In this document: positions 9,094-19,100 of the stretch, in pieces
Layout of the letters: each line of letters starts with the position of its first letter
How positions within the stretch are numbered: position 1 is the stretch's first letter
Origin: Streptomyces violascens
GTDB taxonomy: Bacteria > Actinomycetota > Actinomycetes > Streptomycetales > Streptomycetaceae
DNA length: 64,000 bases
NCBI RefSeq assembly: GCF_014649955.1
Contig: NZ_BMUA01000003.1
Coordinates: 408,456-472,455 of the forward strand
Direction: 5' to 3'
Position numbers and translations under genes: made by a program
Notes under the pieces: generated by a model
Told to the model about the DNA's origin: nothing
The model's input: only the letters and a program-made list of their open reading frames with translations
Databases searched by the model: none

Positions 9094-9184
9094 ACCTCAC
9101 TGACGCGCGAGGCCCCCCGCAATGTTTCACCCGGATTTTCGGGGCGGAGGGCCACGGTGTGCGGGTGGGTCGGACGGGCGGACC

Positions 9185-9844
9185 TCAGACCCCCAGCCCG
9201 CCGAACTCGGCCCCGAACTCTTCGGGGAACCCGGTCCACTTCAGCTCGGCCGGCAGGTGCGCCATGTCGTTGAGGAGCAGCACGGAGGCGGGCCTGTCGG
9301 GTGCGTACCGGATGACGGTCAGGGGGGCGTTGCAGTGGTTGAGCCCGATCCAGCGCCAGCCCGGGGCGTCGAGCGCGGCGCGCACCAGCCAGGCGGTGAG
9401 GAAGCTGTGGGTGACGACGAGTTCGTGACGCGCAGAGGCGCCGACGACGGGCCCGGTGCAGTGCGCCATCGCCTCCCGTACAAGCCGGGGCCCGGCCTCC
9501 CGCTCGGCCCGCTCCGGGTCGCCGAGGAAGCCGAGGATGCGGTCGGCGTCCGATTCCGGGAGCTCGCCCCGCTCCGGCCAGTACGGCACGTAGTCCCCGG
9601 CCCATTCGGCCTCCGTGGCCGTTGCGCCGTCCAGCTCGGCGGCGATCAGCCGCGCGGTCTCGGCGGCCCGGCCGAGCGGCCCGTGGTGCACGGCGTCGAA
9701 CGGCACCCGGGCGAGCCGCCGCCCGAGCAACGCGGCCTGGCGCCGCCCCGCGTCGGTCAGCGCGGGCCCCTCGTGCCCGGCGTCGCCGTGCCGGGCGAGG
9801 TAGAGGTAGCGGGTGGCGGTGGTCGGTGGCGCGGAGTGCTGCAA
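9185..9844 (-). CDS. Histidine phosphatase family protein
   Basis: A 219-residue phosphatase or phosphomutase-like enzyme. The RHG signature (LARHGDAGH, catalytic His about residue 19) forms the phosphohistidine, and the second catalytic His is in VVTHSFLTAWL near residue 150. The start is a TTG at 9844 with GGGAG eight bases upstream; a longer open frame exists but leads into the tandem-repeat region. Broad-specificity phosphatases of this group act on sugar phosphates or nucleotides, and nothing here fixes the substrate. Confidence 0.82.
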   Translation of the reverse strand: MQHSAPPTTATRYLYLARHGDAGHEGPALTDAGRRQAALLGRRLARVPFDAVHHGPLGRAAETARLIAAELDGATATEAEWAGDYVPYWPERGELPESDADRILGFLGDPERAEREAGPRLVREAMAHCTGPVVGASARHELVVTHSFLTAWLVRAALDAPGWRWIGLNHCNAPLTVIRYAPDRPASVLLLNDMAHLPAELKWTGFPEEFGAEFGGLGV

Positions 9845-9868
9845 GCTACTGCTCCCTGGATGAACCCT

Positions 9869-9993
9869 GAAAACCCGGACTCCGGAGCCCGGACTCCGGA
9901 ACCCGACTCCAGAACTGAACTCTGGAGCCCGAACCCTGAACCCTGGAACGCGGAACCTGGAACCTGGAACCTGGAACCTGGAACCTGGAACCT
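9869..9993. repeat. Degenerate 7-bp tandem array with six exact GGAACCT units
   Basis: Bases 9952-9993 are six exact head-to-tail copies of GGAACCT. The preceding 80 bases are decayed relatives (GGAGCCC, GGACTCC, GGAACCC, GAACCCT). The array lies between the divergent phosphatase and beta-glucosidase genes, upstream of the latter's start at 10049. A TTGACA hexamer at 10013-10018 follows it and may be a -35 element, although no good -10 follows. Confidence 0.9.
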
Positions 9994-10048
9994 GAAGATT
10001 GTTCACTTTCCATTGACAGGACACATCTCCGGGCCCAAAGGTTCCCCC

Positions 10049-11455
10049 ATGACGCCGCCGCTTCCGCCGCCGCTGCCCGCCTTCCCGACCGGCTTCCTGT
10101 GGGGGGTGTCCGCCTCCGCGTTCCAGATCGAGGGCGCGGTGGACACCGACGGCCGGGGCCCCTCGACCTGGGACGCGTTCACCAAGGATCCAGGCCGGAT
10201 CAAGGACGGCTCGCACGCGGACAGGACCACCGACCACTACCACCGCTACCGCGAGGACGTCGCGCTGATGGCCCGACTGGGCGTCGGGGCATACCGGTTC
10301 TCGATCTCGTGGTCCCGGGTCCAGCCGTCCGGCGAAGGCCCGGTCAACCAGCGGGGCCTCGACTTCTACGACCGCCTGGTCGACGCGTTGTGCGCCGCCG
10401 GGATCACCCCCGTCCCCACCCTGTTCCACTGGGACACTCCGCTCGCCCTGGAGGAGCGCGGCGGCTGGCTGAACCGGGACACGGCGCAACGGTTCGCCTC
10501 GTACGCCTCGATCGTCGCGGAGCGGCTCGCGGACCGGGTGCCGCGCTGGATCACCCTCAACGAGCCCGCCGAGATCACGCTCCTCGGGTACGGGCTGGGC
10601 GAACACGCCCCCGGAAAACGGATGGTCTTCGACGCGCTGCCGGCAGCGCACCACCAACTGCTCGCCCACGGCAGGGGAGTCGAGGCGCTGCGGGCCGCCG
10701 GGGCGCGGGAGATCGGCATCGCGGCCTCGCACAGCCCGGTGTGGACGGCGGGCGACACGGACGAGGACCGCGAGGCGGCCGAGCTGTACGACACGCTGAT
10801 GAACCGCCTCTTCGCCGACCCGATCCTGACCGGCGCCTACCCCGAGGGCTGGGCCGATCTGATGCCGGGCCCGGTCGCCGAGGACCTGAAGACGATCTCG
10901 ACTCCCCTCGACTGGTACGGGATCAACTACTACAACCCGGCACTGGTGGGCGCTCCGAAGCCGGACGCGGTGACAACCCTGGCCGGCATCGACCTCCCGC
11001 CGGGCCTCCCGTTCGGCCTGCACGAGATCGAAGGCCACGAGCGCACGGACTTCGGCTGGCCCGTCGTCCCCGACGGCCTGCACGAGCTGCTGCTCACCTT
11101 CCGTACCCGGTACGGCGATTCACTCCCCCCGATCCTGATCACCGAGAACGGCTGCTCGTACGGCGACGGCCCCGACCCGCAGGACCCGGGACAGGTGGAC
11201 GACGCCCGGCGGATCGCGTACCACGACGGCCATCTGCGCGCCCTGCACCGGGCGATGGCCAAGGGCGTGGACGTGCGCGGCTACTTCATCTGGTCGATCC
11301 TGGACAACTTCGAGTGGGCGGAGGGCTACCGGCAGCGCTTCGGCCTGGTCCACGTCGACTACGACACCCTGGTACGCACGCCGAAGGCCTCGTACGCCTG
11401 GTATCGCGATGTCGTCCGGGGTGCGGTCGCGGATGCCGGCGGGAACGGGCGGTGA
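10049..11455 (+). CDS. Beta-glucosidase, glycoside hydrolase family 1
   Basis: A 468-residue retaining glycosidase without signal peptide, so it cleaves imported beta-glucosides in the cytoplasm. The GH1 entry motif FLWGVSASAFQIEGA opens the barrel. The acid/base glutamate is in TLNEPAE (Glu about 172) and the nucleophile in ITENGCS (Glu about 366). The C-terminal GYFIWSILDNFEWAEGY aglycone-binding segment is complete. The ATG at 10049 follows AAAGG by seven bases. The gene ends in a GTGA overlap with the MFS transporter gene, so the pair probably imports and splits one class of glucoside, possibly cellobiose or a plant beta-glucoside. The upstream 7-bp array may influence expression. Confidence 0.93.
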   Translation: MTPPLPPPLPAFPTGFLWGVSASAFQIEGAVDTDGRGPSTWDAFTKDPGRIKDGSHADRTTDHYHRYREDVALMARLGVGAYRFSISWSRVQPSGEGPVNQRGLDFYDRLVDALCAAGITPVPTLFHWDTPLALEERGGWLNRDTAQRFASYASIVAERLADRVPRWITLNEPAEITLLGYGLGEHAPGKRMVFDALPAAHHQLLAHGRGVEALRAAGAREIGIAASHSPVWTAGDTDEDREAAELYDTLMNRLFADPILTGAYPEGWADLMPGPVAEDLKTISTPLDWYGINYYNPALVGAPKPDAVTTLAGIDLPPGLPFGLHEIEGHERTDFGWPVVPDGLHELLLTFRTRYGDSLPPILITENGCSYGDGPDPQDPGQVDDARRIAYHDGHLRALHRAMAKGVDVRGYFIWSILDNFEWAEGYRQRFGLVHVDYDTLVRTPKASYAWYRDVVRGAVADAGGNGR

Positions 11456-12711
11456 CAGTGGAGCCCGGGGCCAGAGCCCTGGGCAAACCGGGTTCGGACG
11501 AGGGGGAGCGGCCGGGCGGACGCTGGGTGGGGGCGTTGTCGCTGGCCAACCTGGGGGTGTGGGTGGGCTGGTTCGGCCCGCTGCAACTCCTCCTGGCCCG
11601 CCAGGCAGAACACTTTACACCCGATCACAAAGCGTCAACTCTCGCCCTGGTGACGGGAATGGGAGCCGCCGTTTCGATGGTGGCGAACCCGGTGTTCGGC
11701 GCGCTGTCGGACCGTACGACGGCGAGGGTGGGCCGCCGGATCCCATGGGTGGTGGCGGGCGGCGCGGGCGGGGTGGCGGGGCTCCTGGTCCTGGCGTGGG
11801 CGCCAGGTGTGGCCGTGATGACGGCGGGCTGGTGCCTGGTGCAGCTGGCGCTGAACGCGTCGTTCGCCGCCCTGACGGCCGCGGTCCCGGACCAGGTGCC
11901 GCCGCGCCGACGCGGCATGGTGGGCGGCTGGCTGGGCGTGTCGCAGGTGGGCGGCATCCTGGTGGGCACGGCGCTGGCGACGGCGGCGGGCGGAATCGGC
12001 GCGGGGTACGTGGTGTGCGCGGCGTTCTCGCTCCTGGCGGTGGTGCCGTACGTGGCCATGCGCAGAGACACCCGCCTCCTGCCGACCGACCAACCCCCCT
12101 TCGACTGGCGGAAGTTCGTGCAGGGCTTCTGGATCGACCCCCGCCGGTTCCCGGACTTCGGCTGGGCGTGGCTGACCCGCTTCCTGATGAACCTGTCGTA
12201 CTCGATCAGCACGATGTACCTGCTGTACTACCTGACCGACGCGGTGCACTACGAGGGCGACGCCGACACGGGGGTGCTCGTCCTGACCGCCCTCGACGCG
12301 GTGACGCTGCTCGGGACGGTGGTGATCAGCGGCGTCTGGTCGGACCGCACGGGCCGGCGCAAGGTGTTCGTGGTGTGGTCCGGCCTGGTGATCTCGGCGG
12401 CGACGATGCTGCTCGCGGTGTGGCAGACCTGGACGGGCGCGGTGGTGGCCTCCCTGGTGCTCGGGGTCGGCTACGGCGTATACACCTCGGTCGACTTCGC
12501 CCTCCTGACCGCCGTCCTGCCCAGCGCCACCGACCGAGGCCGGGACCTGGGCCTGATCAACATAGCCAACGCCCTCCCCCAGGTCCTGGCCCCCGCGATA
12601 GCCGCCCCGGTGGTGACCCACCTGGGCGGCTACGGGGTGCTGTACGCCCTGGCGGGGGTGATCGGGGTGGGCGGGTCCTTGCTGGTGGGGCGGATTCGGG
12701 GGGTGGGGTGA
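11452..12711 (+). CDS. MFS transporter, probable glycoside importer
   Basis: About 419 residues with 12 hydrophobic segments. The cytoplasmic loop signature of the major facilitator superfamily is seen after helix 2 (GALSDRTTARVGRRIP) and its second-half counterpart (SDRTGRRKVFVVW). The GTG at 11452 overlaps the stop of the beta-glucosidase gene by four bases (GTGA), indicating translational coupling; a second GTG at 11458 is also possible. Physical coupling to a cytoplasmic GH1 enzyme suggests uptake of the same beta-glucoside. The sequence alone does not identify the substrate. Confidence 0.85.
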   Translation: MTVEPGARALGKPGSDEGERPGGRWVGALSLANLGVWVGWFGPLQLLLARQAEHFTPDHKASTLALVTGMGAAVSMVANPVFGALSDRTTARVGRRIPWVVAGGAGGVAGLLVLAWAPGVAVMTAGWCLVQLALNASFAALTAAVPDQVPPRRRGMVGGWLGVSQVGGILVGTALATAAGGIGAGYVVCAAFSLLAVVPYVAMRRDTRLLPTDQPPFDWRKFVQGFWIDPRRFPDFGWAWLTRFLMNLSYSISTMYLLYYLTDAVHYEGDADTGVLVLTALDAVTLLGTVVISGVWSDRTGRRKVFVVWSGLVISAATMLLAVWQTWTGAVVASLVLGVGYGVYTSVDFALLTAVLPSATDRGRDLGLINIANALPQVLAPAIAAPVVTHLGGYGVLYALAGVIGVGGSLLVGRIRGVG

Positions 12712-12784
12712 GGGACCCGGACCGACGCCGCGGGTCGCTACCGGCCCGGGAGGCCTCCGACACCCCGGGCGCCTCAGCAAAAAA

Positions 12785-12821
12785 GCAAAAGCCCCAGGTC
12801 ACGGCGAGTGAGTCCTGGGGC
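12785..12821 (-). terminator. Rho-independent terminator of tRNA-Thr
   Basis: GCCCCAGG (12791-12798) pairs with CCTGGGGC (12814-12821). On the minus strand, the transcript reads into a T-rich run (plus-strand A-tracts at 12779-12790). It lies nine bases past the tRNA 3' end. Confidence 0.85.
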
Positions 12822-12829
12822 TTCTACAG

Positions 12830-12903
12830 AGCCGCCTTCGGGATTCGAACCCGAGACCTACGCATTACGAGTGCGTTGCTCTGGCCAACTGAGCTAAGGC
12901 GGC
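12830..12903 (-). tRNA. tRNA-Thr (anticodon CGT)
   Basis: Read on the minus strand, the acceptor stem GCCGCCT/AGGCGGC, the D-arm AGCTCAGTTGGC, the anticodon stem ACGCA-CTCGTAA-TGCGT with anticodon CGT, and the T-arm GGGTTCGAATCCC form a complete cloverleaf with discriminator T. CCA is not encoded. It reads ACG codons, the second-commonest threonine codon in this G+C-rich DNA. Confidence 0.96.
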
Positions 12904-12998
12904 ACCGCTCTGCGCACCATGGTGCGAGCAGCAGCGTCGCCAAGTCTACACAGTTTCTGGAGTGCTCCCGACCAGGGTCGTGGCGGCGCCCTGCGGGG

Positions 12999-14558
12999 CT
13001 ATGAGCAGCGCTTTCCCTTTGCCGGTGGGGCTCCCTCGAGGAGGTAGGCATTGATCGCTGTGTCGATGCAGTCGCTGCCGCGGCCGTACGCGGTGTGGCC
13101 GTCGCCCTCGTAGGTGAGGAGGGTGCCCGAGGAGAGCTGGGCCGCGAGGGACTCGGCCCACTTGTAGGGGGTCGCCGGGTCGCGGGTGGTGCCGACGACC
13201 AGGATCGGGGCGGCGCCCTTCGCCTCGATGCGGTGCGGGGTGCCGGTGGCCTTGACCGGCCAGTACGTGCAGTTCAGGCCGGACCAGGCGAAGCCGTCGC
13301 CGAACACCGGGGAGGCCTGCTCGAAGGCGGGCAGTGTCGCCGCCACATCGGCCGGGCCGGCGAAGGACGGCGGCAGGTCCAGGCAGTTCACGGCGGCGTT
13401 GGCGAACATCAGGTTCGCGTACTTGCCGCTCGCGTCGCGCTCGTAGTACGAGTCCGCCAGGGCCAGCAGGCCCGCGCCGTCGCCGTTCATGGCGCGGGTC
13501 AGCGCGGTGCGCAGCTCGGGCCACGCCGCCTGGTCGTACATCGCGGCGATCACGCCCGTGGTGGCCAGGGACTCGCCGAGCTGGCGGCTCTGGCCGGTGG
13601 CGATCGGTTTGGCGTCGGTGGCCTTGAAGAATTTCCGCAGCCGGTCCGAGGCGTCCTCGACGGAGTCCGCGCCCAGCGGGCAGTCCTTCTGCTTGATGCA
13701 GTCCGCGGCGAAGGACTTGAAGGCGGTCTCGAACCCCGCCGTCTGCTCGCGGTTCATGTCGAGGGAGGAGAGGGACGGGTCCATCGCGCCGTCGAGGACG
13801 AGGCGGCCGGTGCGGGAGGGGAAGAGCTCCGCGTACGTCGCCCCCAGGAACGTTCCGTACGAGGCGCCGAGGTAGTACAGCTTCTCGTCGCCGAGGACGG
13901 CCCTCAGGATGTCCATGTCCCGGGCCGCCTCGACCGTGGAGACATGGGGCAGGACCTTGCCGGACTTGGCCTCGCAGCCGTCCGCGAAGTTCTTGAACGC
14001 CTTGGCCAGGGCGGCCTGTTCGGCCGGGTCGTCGGGGGTCTGGTCGACCTCCGTGTACGCGTCCATCTCCTTGCCCGTGAGGCATTCGACGGGTTCGCTG
14101 CGGGCCACGCCGCGCGGGTCCATGGCCACCATGTCGTAGCGGGCCCGGACCGGCGCGGGGTAGCCGATGCCCGCGTACGACTGGAGGTAACCGACCGCCG
14201 AGCCGCCCGGGCCGCCGGGGTTGACCATGAGCGATCCGATCCGCTTGCCGGGACCGGTCGCCTTCACCCGGGCCACCGCGAGGTTGACCGACGGCCCGTC
14301 GGGTTTCGCGTAGTCGAGCGGCGCCTTCATCGTGGCGCACTCGAACTTCCCGACGCCGCACGCCCGCCAGCTCAGCTTCTGCGTGTAGTACGGGGCGAGG
14401 CGCTGGGCCGTCGAGGCATCGGCGGGGCCCGCCTTCGTCGCGGCGTGCGGGGAGGCGGTCGCGGACGTGGACGAAGTGCCCGACGAGCAGCCGGAGATGA
14501 GCAGGCCGGCTGTCGCGGCGGCGATGGCTGAAGTGCGGAGCAGGCGCCTGGAGTCCAT
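12999..14558 (-). CDS. Secreted alpha/beta-hydrolase lipoprotein, tripeptidyl-aminopeptidase-like
   Basis: About 519 residues. The lipobox LISGCSS near residue 22 predicts a lipidated, membrane-attached exoprotein. The fold follows the Streptomyces tripeptidyl aminopeptidase family: oxyanion region VNPGGPGGSAV, nucleophile in GASYGTFLG (Ser about 233), and the C-terminal TAP-like domain with the catalytic Asp in VVGTTRDPATPY and His in YEGDGHTAYG. It presumably trims peptides outside the cell. The ATG at 14558 gives a normal signal-peptide length, but GGAG directly abuts it, so an upstream start is not excluded. It lies downstream of the delta' gene, as in S. coelicolor. Confidence 0.85.
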   Translation of the reverse strand: MDSRRLLRTSAIAAATAGLLISGCSSGTSSTSATASPHAATKAGPADASTAQRLAPYYTQKLSWRACGVGKFECATMKAPLDYAKPDGPSVNLAVARVKATGPGKRIGSLMVNPGGPGGSAVGYLQSYAGIGYPAPVRARYDMVAMDPRGVARSEPVECLTGKEMDAYTEVDQTPDDPAEQAALAKAFKNFADGCEAKSGKVLPHVSTVEAARDMDILRAVLGDEKLYYLGASYGTFLGATYAELFPSRTGRLVLDGAMDPSLSSLDMNREQTAGFETAFKSFAADCIKQKDCPLGADSVEDASDRLRKFFKATDAKPIATGQSRQLGESLATTGVIAAMYDQAAWPELRTALTRAMNGDGAGLLALADSYYERDASGKYANLMFANAAVNCLDLPPSFAGPADVAATLPAFEQASPVFGDGFAWSGLNCTYWPVKATGTPHRIEAKGAAPILVVGTTRDPATPYKWAESLAAQLSSGTLLTYEGDGHTAYGRGSDCIDTAINAYLLEGAPPAKGKRCS

Positions 14559-14679
14559 CTCCGGAGCGTATCCGCCCGGTGACGTGATGTATGCGCTGCG
14601 CGACGGTGCGGCTCGTACGGGTGATCCCGTCAACCTCGCCCGCCCCGGCATCCCCCATGGCCGGCCACCCCTGCCGGTT

Positions 14680-15885
14680 TCAGCCCGCTCGCAGGGCGAG
14701 CGTCATCGACTCCACCGCCAGGAGCGGGGCCACGTTGCGGTCCAGGGCGTCGCGGCACGCCAGGATCGACTCGATGCGGCGCAGGGTGCGCTCGGGGCCT
14801 GACGCGCGGGCGATCCGGTCCACCGCGTCCCGTACGTCCTCGTTGGCGATGGCCGATCTGGTGCCCAGTTGCAGTGCGAGGACGTCCCGGTAGAAGCCGG
14901 TCAGCTCGGTGAGCGCGAGGTCCAGACTGTCGCGCTGCGTGCGGGTCTTGCGGCGCTTCTGCCTGTCCTCCAGCTCCTTCATCACCCCGGCGGTGCCGCG
15001 CGGCATGCGGCCGCCGGCGACCCCGCCCATCGCGGCCTTGAGCTCCTCGGTCTCCTTGACGTCGACCTCCTCGGCCATCTGCTTGGCGTCCTCCGCGGCG
15101 GTGTCGACCAGCTCCTGCGCGGCCTTGAGGCAGCCGCCCACGTCGTCGACCCGCAGCGGCACCTTGAGGACCGCGGCCCGCCGGGCCCGGGCCGAGGCGT
15201 CGGTGGCCAGGCGGCGGGCCCGGCCGATGTGCCCCTGGGTGGCGCGGGCCGCCGCGTACGCGGCCTCGGGCTCGACGCCGTCGCGGCGGATCAGCACGTC
15301 GGCGACCGCCTCGACCGGGGGTGTGCGCAGGGTGAGGTGGCGGCAGCGGGACTTGATGGTGGGCAGCACGTCCTCCAAGGAGGGCGCGCACAGCAGCCAC
15401 ACCGTGCGCGGGGCGGGCTCCTCCACGGCCTTGAGGACGGCGTTGGCGGCCTGCTCGGTGAACCGGTCGGCGTCCTCGACGATGATCACCTGCCAGCGGC
15501 CTCCGGACGGCGACATCTGGGCGCCCCGCACCAGCTCGCGGGTCTGCTTGACGCCGATGGTGAGGCCCTCGGTGGTGATGACCGTGACATCGGCGTGCGT
15601 ACCGATCAGAGCCGTATGGCATCCGTCGCAGAAGCCGCAGCCCGGGGCGCCGCCGAGCGCGCGGTCCGGGCTGACGCACTGGAGAGCCGCGGCGAACGCG
15701 CGGGCCGCGGTGGGGCCGCCCGAGCCGGGCGGGCCGGTGAACAGCCAGGCGTGCGTCATCTTCGATGCCTCGGGGCGCGGCTGACCGGAACGCTCGGCGG
15801 TGACGAGCGCATCGGCATCCCGGGCGGCGGCACCCAGCTGCTCCTGCACCCGCTCCTGGCCCACCAGGTCGTCCCAAACGGCCAT
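14680..15885 (-). CDS. holB: DNA polymerase III subunit delta'
   Basis: A 401-residue clamp-loader subunit that helps load the beta clamp at replication forks. The AAA+ domain covers residues 1-220. The zinc-finger cysteines are in SPDRALGGAPGCGFCDGC. The P-loop is modified to GPPGSGGPTAAR, lacking the GKS/T lysine, as expected for a subunit that does not hydrolyse ATP. The sensor segment IIVEDADRFTEQAANAVLK and the SRC-type motif KSRCRHL, which donates the arginine finger, are intact. The ATG at 15885 has GGAGGGG seven bases upstream. It lies downstream of the thymidylate kinase fusion gene in the same orientation, an order shared across actinobacteria. Confidence 0.93.
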   Translation of the reverse strand: MAVWDDLVGQERVQEQLGAAARDADALVTAERSGQPRPEASKMTHAWLFTGPPGSGGPTAARAFAAALQCVSPDRALGGAPGCGFCDGCHTALIGTHADVTVITTEGLTIGVKQTRELVRGAQMSPSGGRWQVIIVEDADRFTEQAANAVLKAVEEPAPRTVWLLCAPSLEDVLPTIKSRCRHLTLRTPPVEAVADVLIRRDGVEPEAAYAAARATQGHIGRARRLATDASARARRAAVLKVPLRVDDVGGCLKAAQELVDTAAEDAKQMAEEVDVKETEELKAAMGGVAGGRMPRGTAGVMKELEDRQKRRKTRTQRDSLDLALTELTGFYRDVLALQLGTRSAIANEDVRDAVDRIARASGPERTLRRIESILACRDALDRNVAPLLAVESMTLALRAG

Positions 15886-16047
15886 CGACTGCCCCTCCGT
15901 ACCTGCGGTCACTGCTGCGCCCCATTGTGCGCCATCCCACTGACAACGGACGTCGGCGGGCAAAACCCCACAGGTCAGGAGAGCGCGGTGGTGCTCGCCC
16001 GTCCTGCGGCACTCAGAACTCTAGAAAATTCCGGCCCCCGAAACGAT

Positions 16048-16083
16048 CGTGCCGGCACGCAGCTTTCTCTGCGTGCCAGCACG
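16048..16083 (-). terminator. Hairpin downstream of thymidylate kinase fusion gene
   Basis: GGCACGCAG (16054-16062) pairs with CTGCGTGCC (16069-16077), and an outer GTGC/GCAC extends it past one mismatch. It lies about 90 bases after the fusion gene's stop within the 288-bp gap before the delta' start. The rest of this gap shows only a TCTAGA palindrome near 16020 and no open frame. Confidence 0.6.
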
Positions 16084-16173
16084 AATGCCTGGGCTTCGGG
16101 CGACCCCACCCCGGGCGGGACCTGGCCTGCCAGTCTCGGGGCGAATCAGGTCGAACCGACCCGCTCGGTTCGC

Positions 16174-19100
16174 TCAGCGCCTGCGGCGGCCGCCGCGCGG
16201 GTTGTCGTCCTCGTCGTCGCGGGGGCCGAGCAGTTCGTCCGCGAGCGTCGGCAGATCGTCCAGCGGGGTCTCCTCCGCCCAGTCCGAACGCCGGCGCTGC
16301 CGCTCCTGGCCCGTCTCCGGGTCGATCTGCGGCAGTTCGCGTGTGCGCTCGTTGCCGCCTTCGGCGTGGTGCCCGGCCTCCCGCTCGTCGCGGAAGAGGC
16401 CCGGCGGCACCCGGTCCGCCGGATCGGCGTCGCGCACCGGCGGCAGCACCGCGGTCTCGTCGGCGGCCCGGGCGTCCCGGCCGGTGTTCCGTCCCGCGTC
16501 CGGCACCGACGGCAGAACCGTCGTCTCCTCGGCGTCGGAGACCCGCCCGGACTTGGCACCGTCCGCCGCACTCGCCTCATGCGGCTCGGCCACCGGCACG
16601 GGCTGGGTGACCTCGTTGGACTCGGCGACCGGCACCGACTGGGTCACTTCATTCGGGCCGACCACCGGGGTCTCCACGGTGATCTCCGACTCCGAGGCAT
16701 CGGCAGAACCGGCCGAGCCGGCGGAGCGGGCCGAGCCGGACGAACCGGCGGAACCCGACGACCCGCCGGAACCAGAGCCTGCAGAGCCAACCGCCCCGGA
16801 CGCGTTCGCCGCAGCCGGACCGGCCGACCCCGCCGAACGGGACGCGGCCGAACCGGCCTCCTTGGCAGCCGCTTCTGCCGCAGCGGCAACCGCCGCGGCC
16901 TCGGCCAGCCGACGCGCCTCTTCCGCGCGCAGCAGCGCCTCCTCGGCCTTGCGCTGCTTCTCCAGGCGGCGTGCCTCCGCCTCGGCGCGCAGCCGGGCTT
17001 CCTCCTCCGCCTGCTGACGCAGGCGTTCCTGCTCGGCCGCGCGAGCCTTCTCCTCGGCCTCGCGGCGTACGCGCTCCTCCTCGGCGAGGCGCCTGGCCTC
17101 CTCGGCCCGCTGCCGGGCCTCCTCCGCCTGACGCTCCTCCTCACGCAGGCGCGCCTCTTCGAGCTCGCGCCGCTTGCGCTCCTCCTCCTCGGCACGGAGC
17201 TTGGCGAGCTGTGCCTGGCGCTCGCGCTCCAGGCGCTCCTCCTCGGCCTTGCGTGCGGCCTCTTCCTCGGCGCGCTTCCTGGCCTCTTCCTCGGCCTTCT
17301 TCCGCGCCTCCTCCTGGGCCCTGACCTCCGCCTCGGAGAGCGGCAGCATCTGGTCGAGCCGGTGGCGTACGACCGTGGTGACGGCTTCCGGCTCCTGGCC
17401 TGCGTCGACCACCAGGTAGCGCGAAGGGTCGGCGGCGGCCAGGGTGAGGAACCCCGACCTCACCCGTCCGTGGAACTCCGGCGGCTCCGACTCCAGCCTG
17501 TCCGGCGCCTCCGTAAAGCGCTCGCGCGCCGTTTCGGGCGAAACATCGAGCAGAACGGTCAGATTCGGAACAAGTCCGCCAGTTGCCCACCGGTTGATCC
17601 GGGCAACTTCGGTCGGCGACAGATCACGACCCGCCCCCTGATAGGCAACGGACGAGTCGATGTACCGGTCCGAGATGACGATCGCGCCGCGCTCCAGGGC
17701 GGGGCGTACCAGTGAGTCGACGTGCTCCGCGCGGTCGGCGGCGTACAGCAGCGCCTCGGCGCGGTTGGACAGGCCGGCCGACGACACATCGAGCAGGATC
17801 GACCGCAGCCGCTTGCCCACCGGCGTCGCACCGGGCTCACGCGTCACGACGACCTCGTGGCCCTTGGCCCGGATCCACTCGGCGAGCGCCTCGGCCTGGG
17901 TGGACTTGCCTGCCCCGTCGCCGCCCTCCAGGGCGATGAAGAAGCCGGTCGCGGCGGGCGCCTGGGCCGGGTCGGCGCCGCGCAGCGCGTCGGCCAGGTC
18001 GCGCCGCAGCGGGACGCCCTGGCGGTCGTCGGCCTTGGCGAGGACGACCGCGGCCATGGGCAGGAGCAGCGCGCCGACCAGCATCAGCGTGAATCCGGCG
18101 CCGCCGTGCGCGAAGACGAACGAGCCCGACTCGACGCGGTGGCTGCCGATGGCCGCGGCGAGCAGCGGCGCGACGATGGCGCCGAGCCCTATCGAGACCC
18201 GTACGACGGCTTGGAGGTGCTCGGCGGTGCGAGCCCTGCGGTACTCCTCGGTCTCCTGGTCGATCAGTACGTGTCCGGTGTTCGCGGCGACACCGGCGGC
18301 GACGCCCGCGAACAACGCGATGAGCAGCACGGTGGCCAGGTCCGGCACGAGGCCCATGGCGAGCAGCGAGACGCCGGTGACGGCGATCGCGAGGGAGAGC
18401 AGACGGCGCCGGGAAAGCACCGGAAGGATCTTGGCGGCGGTACGGATGCCGAGCACCGTGCCACCGGTCAGTGTGAGGATCAGGAGGGCGAACGCGGCCG
18501 GGCCGCCGCCCAGGTCCACGGCGTGCAGCACGGCGACCGAGGCGGCCGCGGCGATGGCGCCGGCAACGGCGGCGCAGGCGAGCACGAGCAGCGGGACCGC
18601 GCCGGTACGTCCCTTGTCGGGACCGTTTCCGGTGCTGGGCCTGCGCAGCCCCTCAAGCGGCGACCGCGCCCGCGGCGTCTGGGTGTCGGGCAGTTCGAGC
18701 AGGGCGACCACGGAGATCGACGCGGCGAAGAGCCCGGCGGCGAGGTAGGAGCCGAGCGCGGCCTGGTGCAGCTTGAACCAGTCGATGCCCGTCCCGAGCA
18801 GGTTGCTCACCAGCGCCGCGACGAGCAGGGCGGCGGCTCCCAGCGGGATCGCCACGAACGTCGTACGCAGCGAGAGCCTGCGCAGCGCGTCCAGATGGTC
18901 CGGCAGCGGCCGGACGGCGGCGCCCTCCAAAGGAGGCGCCGGCAGCAGGGCGGGCGCCGCGCTCTCCTTGGCGACCGTCCAGAACCGTTCGGCGACTCCC
19001 GCGAGGAACGCGGTGACGAGGATGAGGAGCAGGGCGTTGGCCGGCGTCCAGTCGATCCACAGCGGGGCGACAATCAGCAGTGCGGCCCGTACGCCGTCGG

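Noticed and set aside
12946..14658. Long second frame inside the peptidase-like gene
   Set aside because: It is an arginine/glycine-rich shadow of the real frame, caused by high G+C content, with no motifs.
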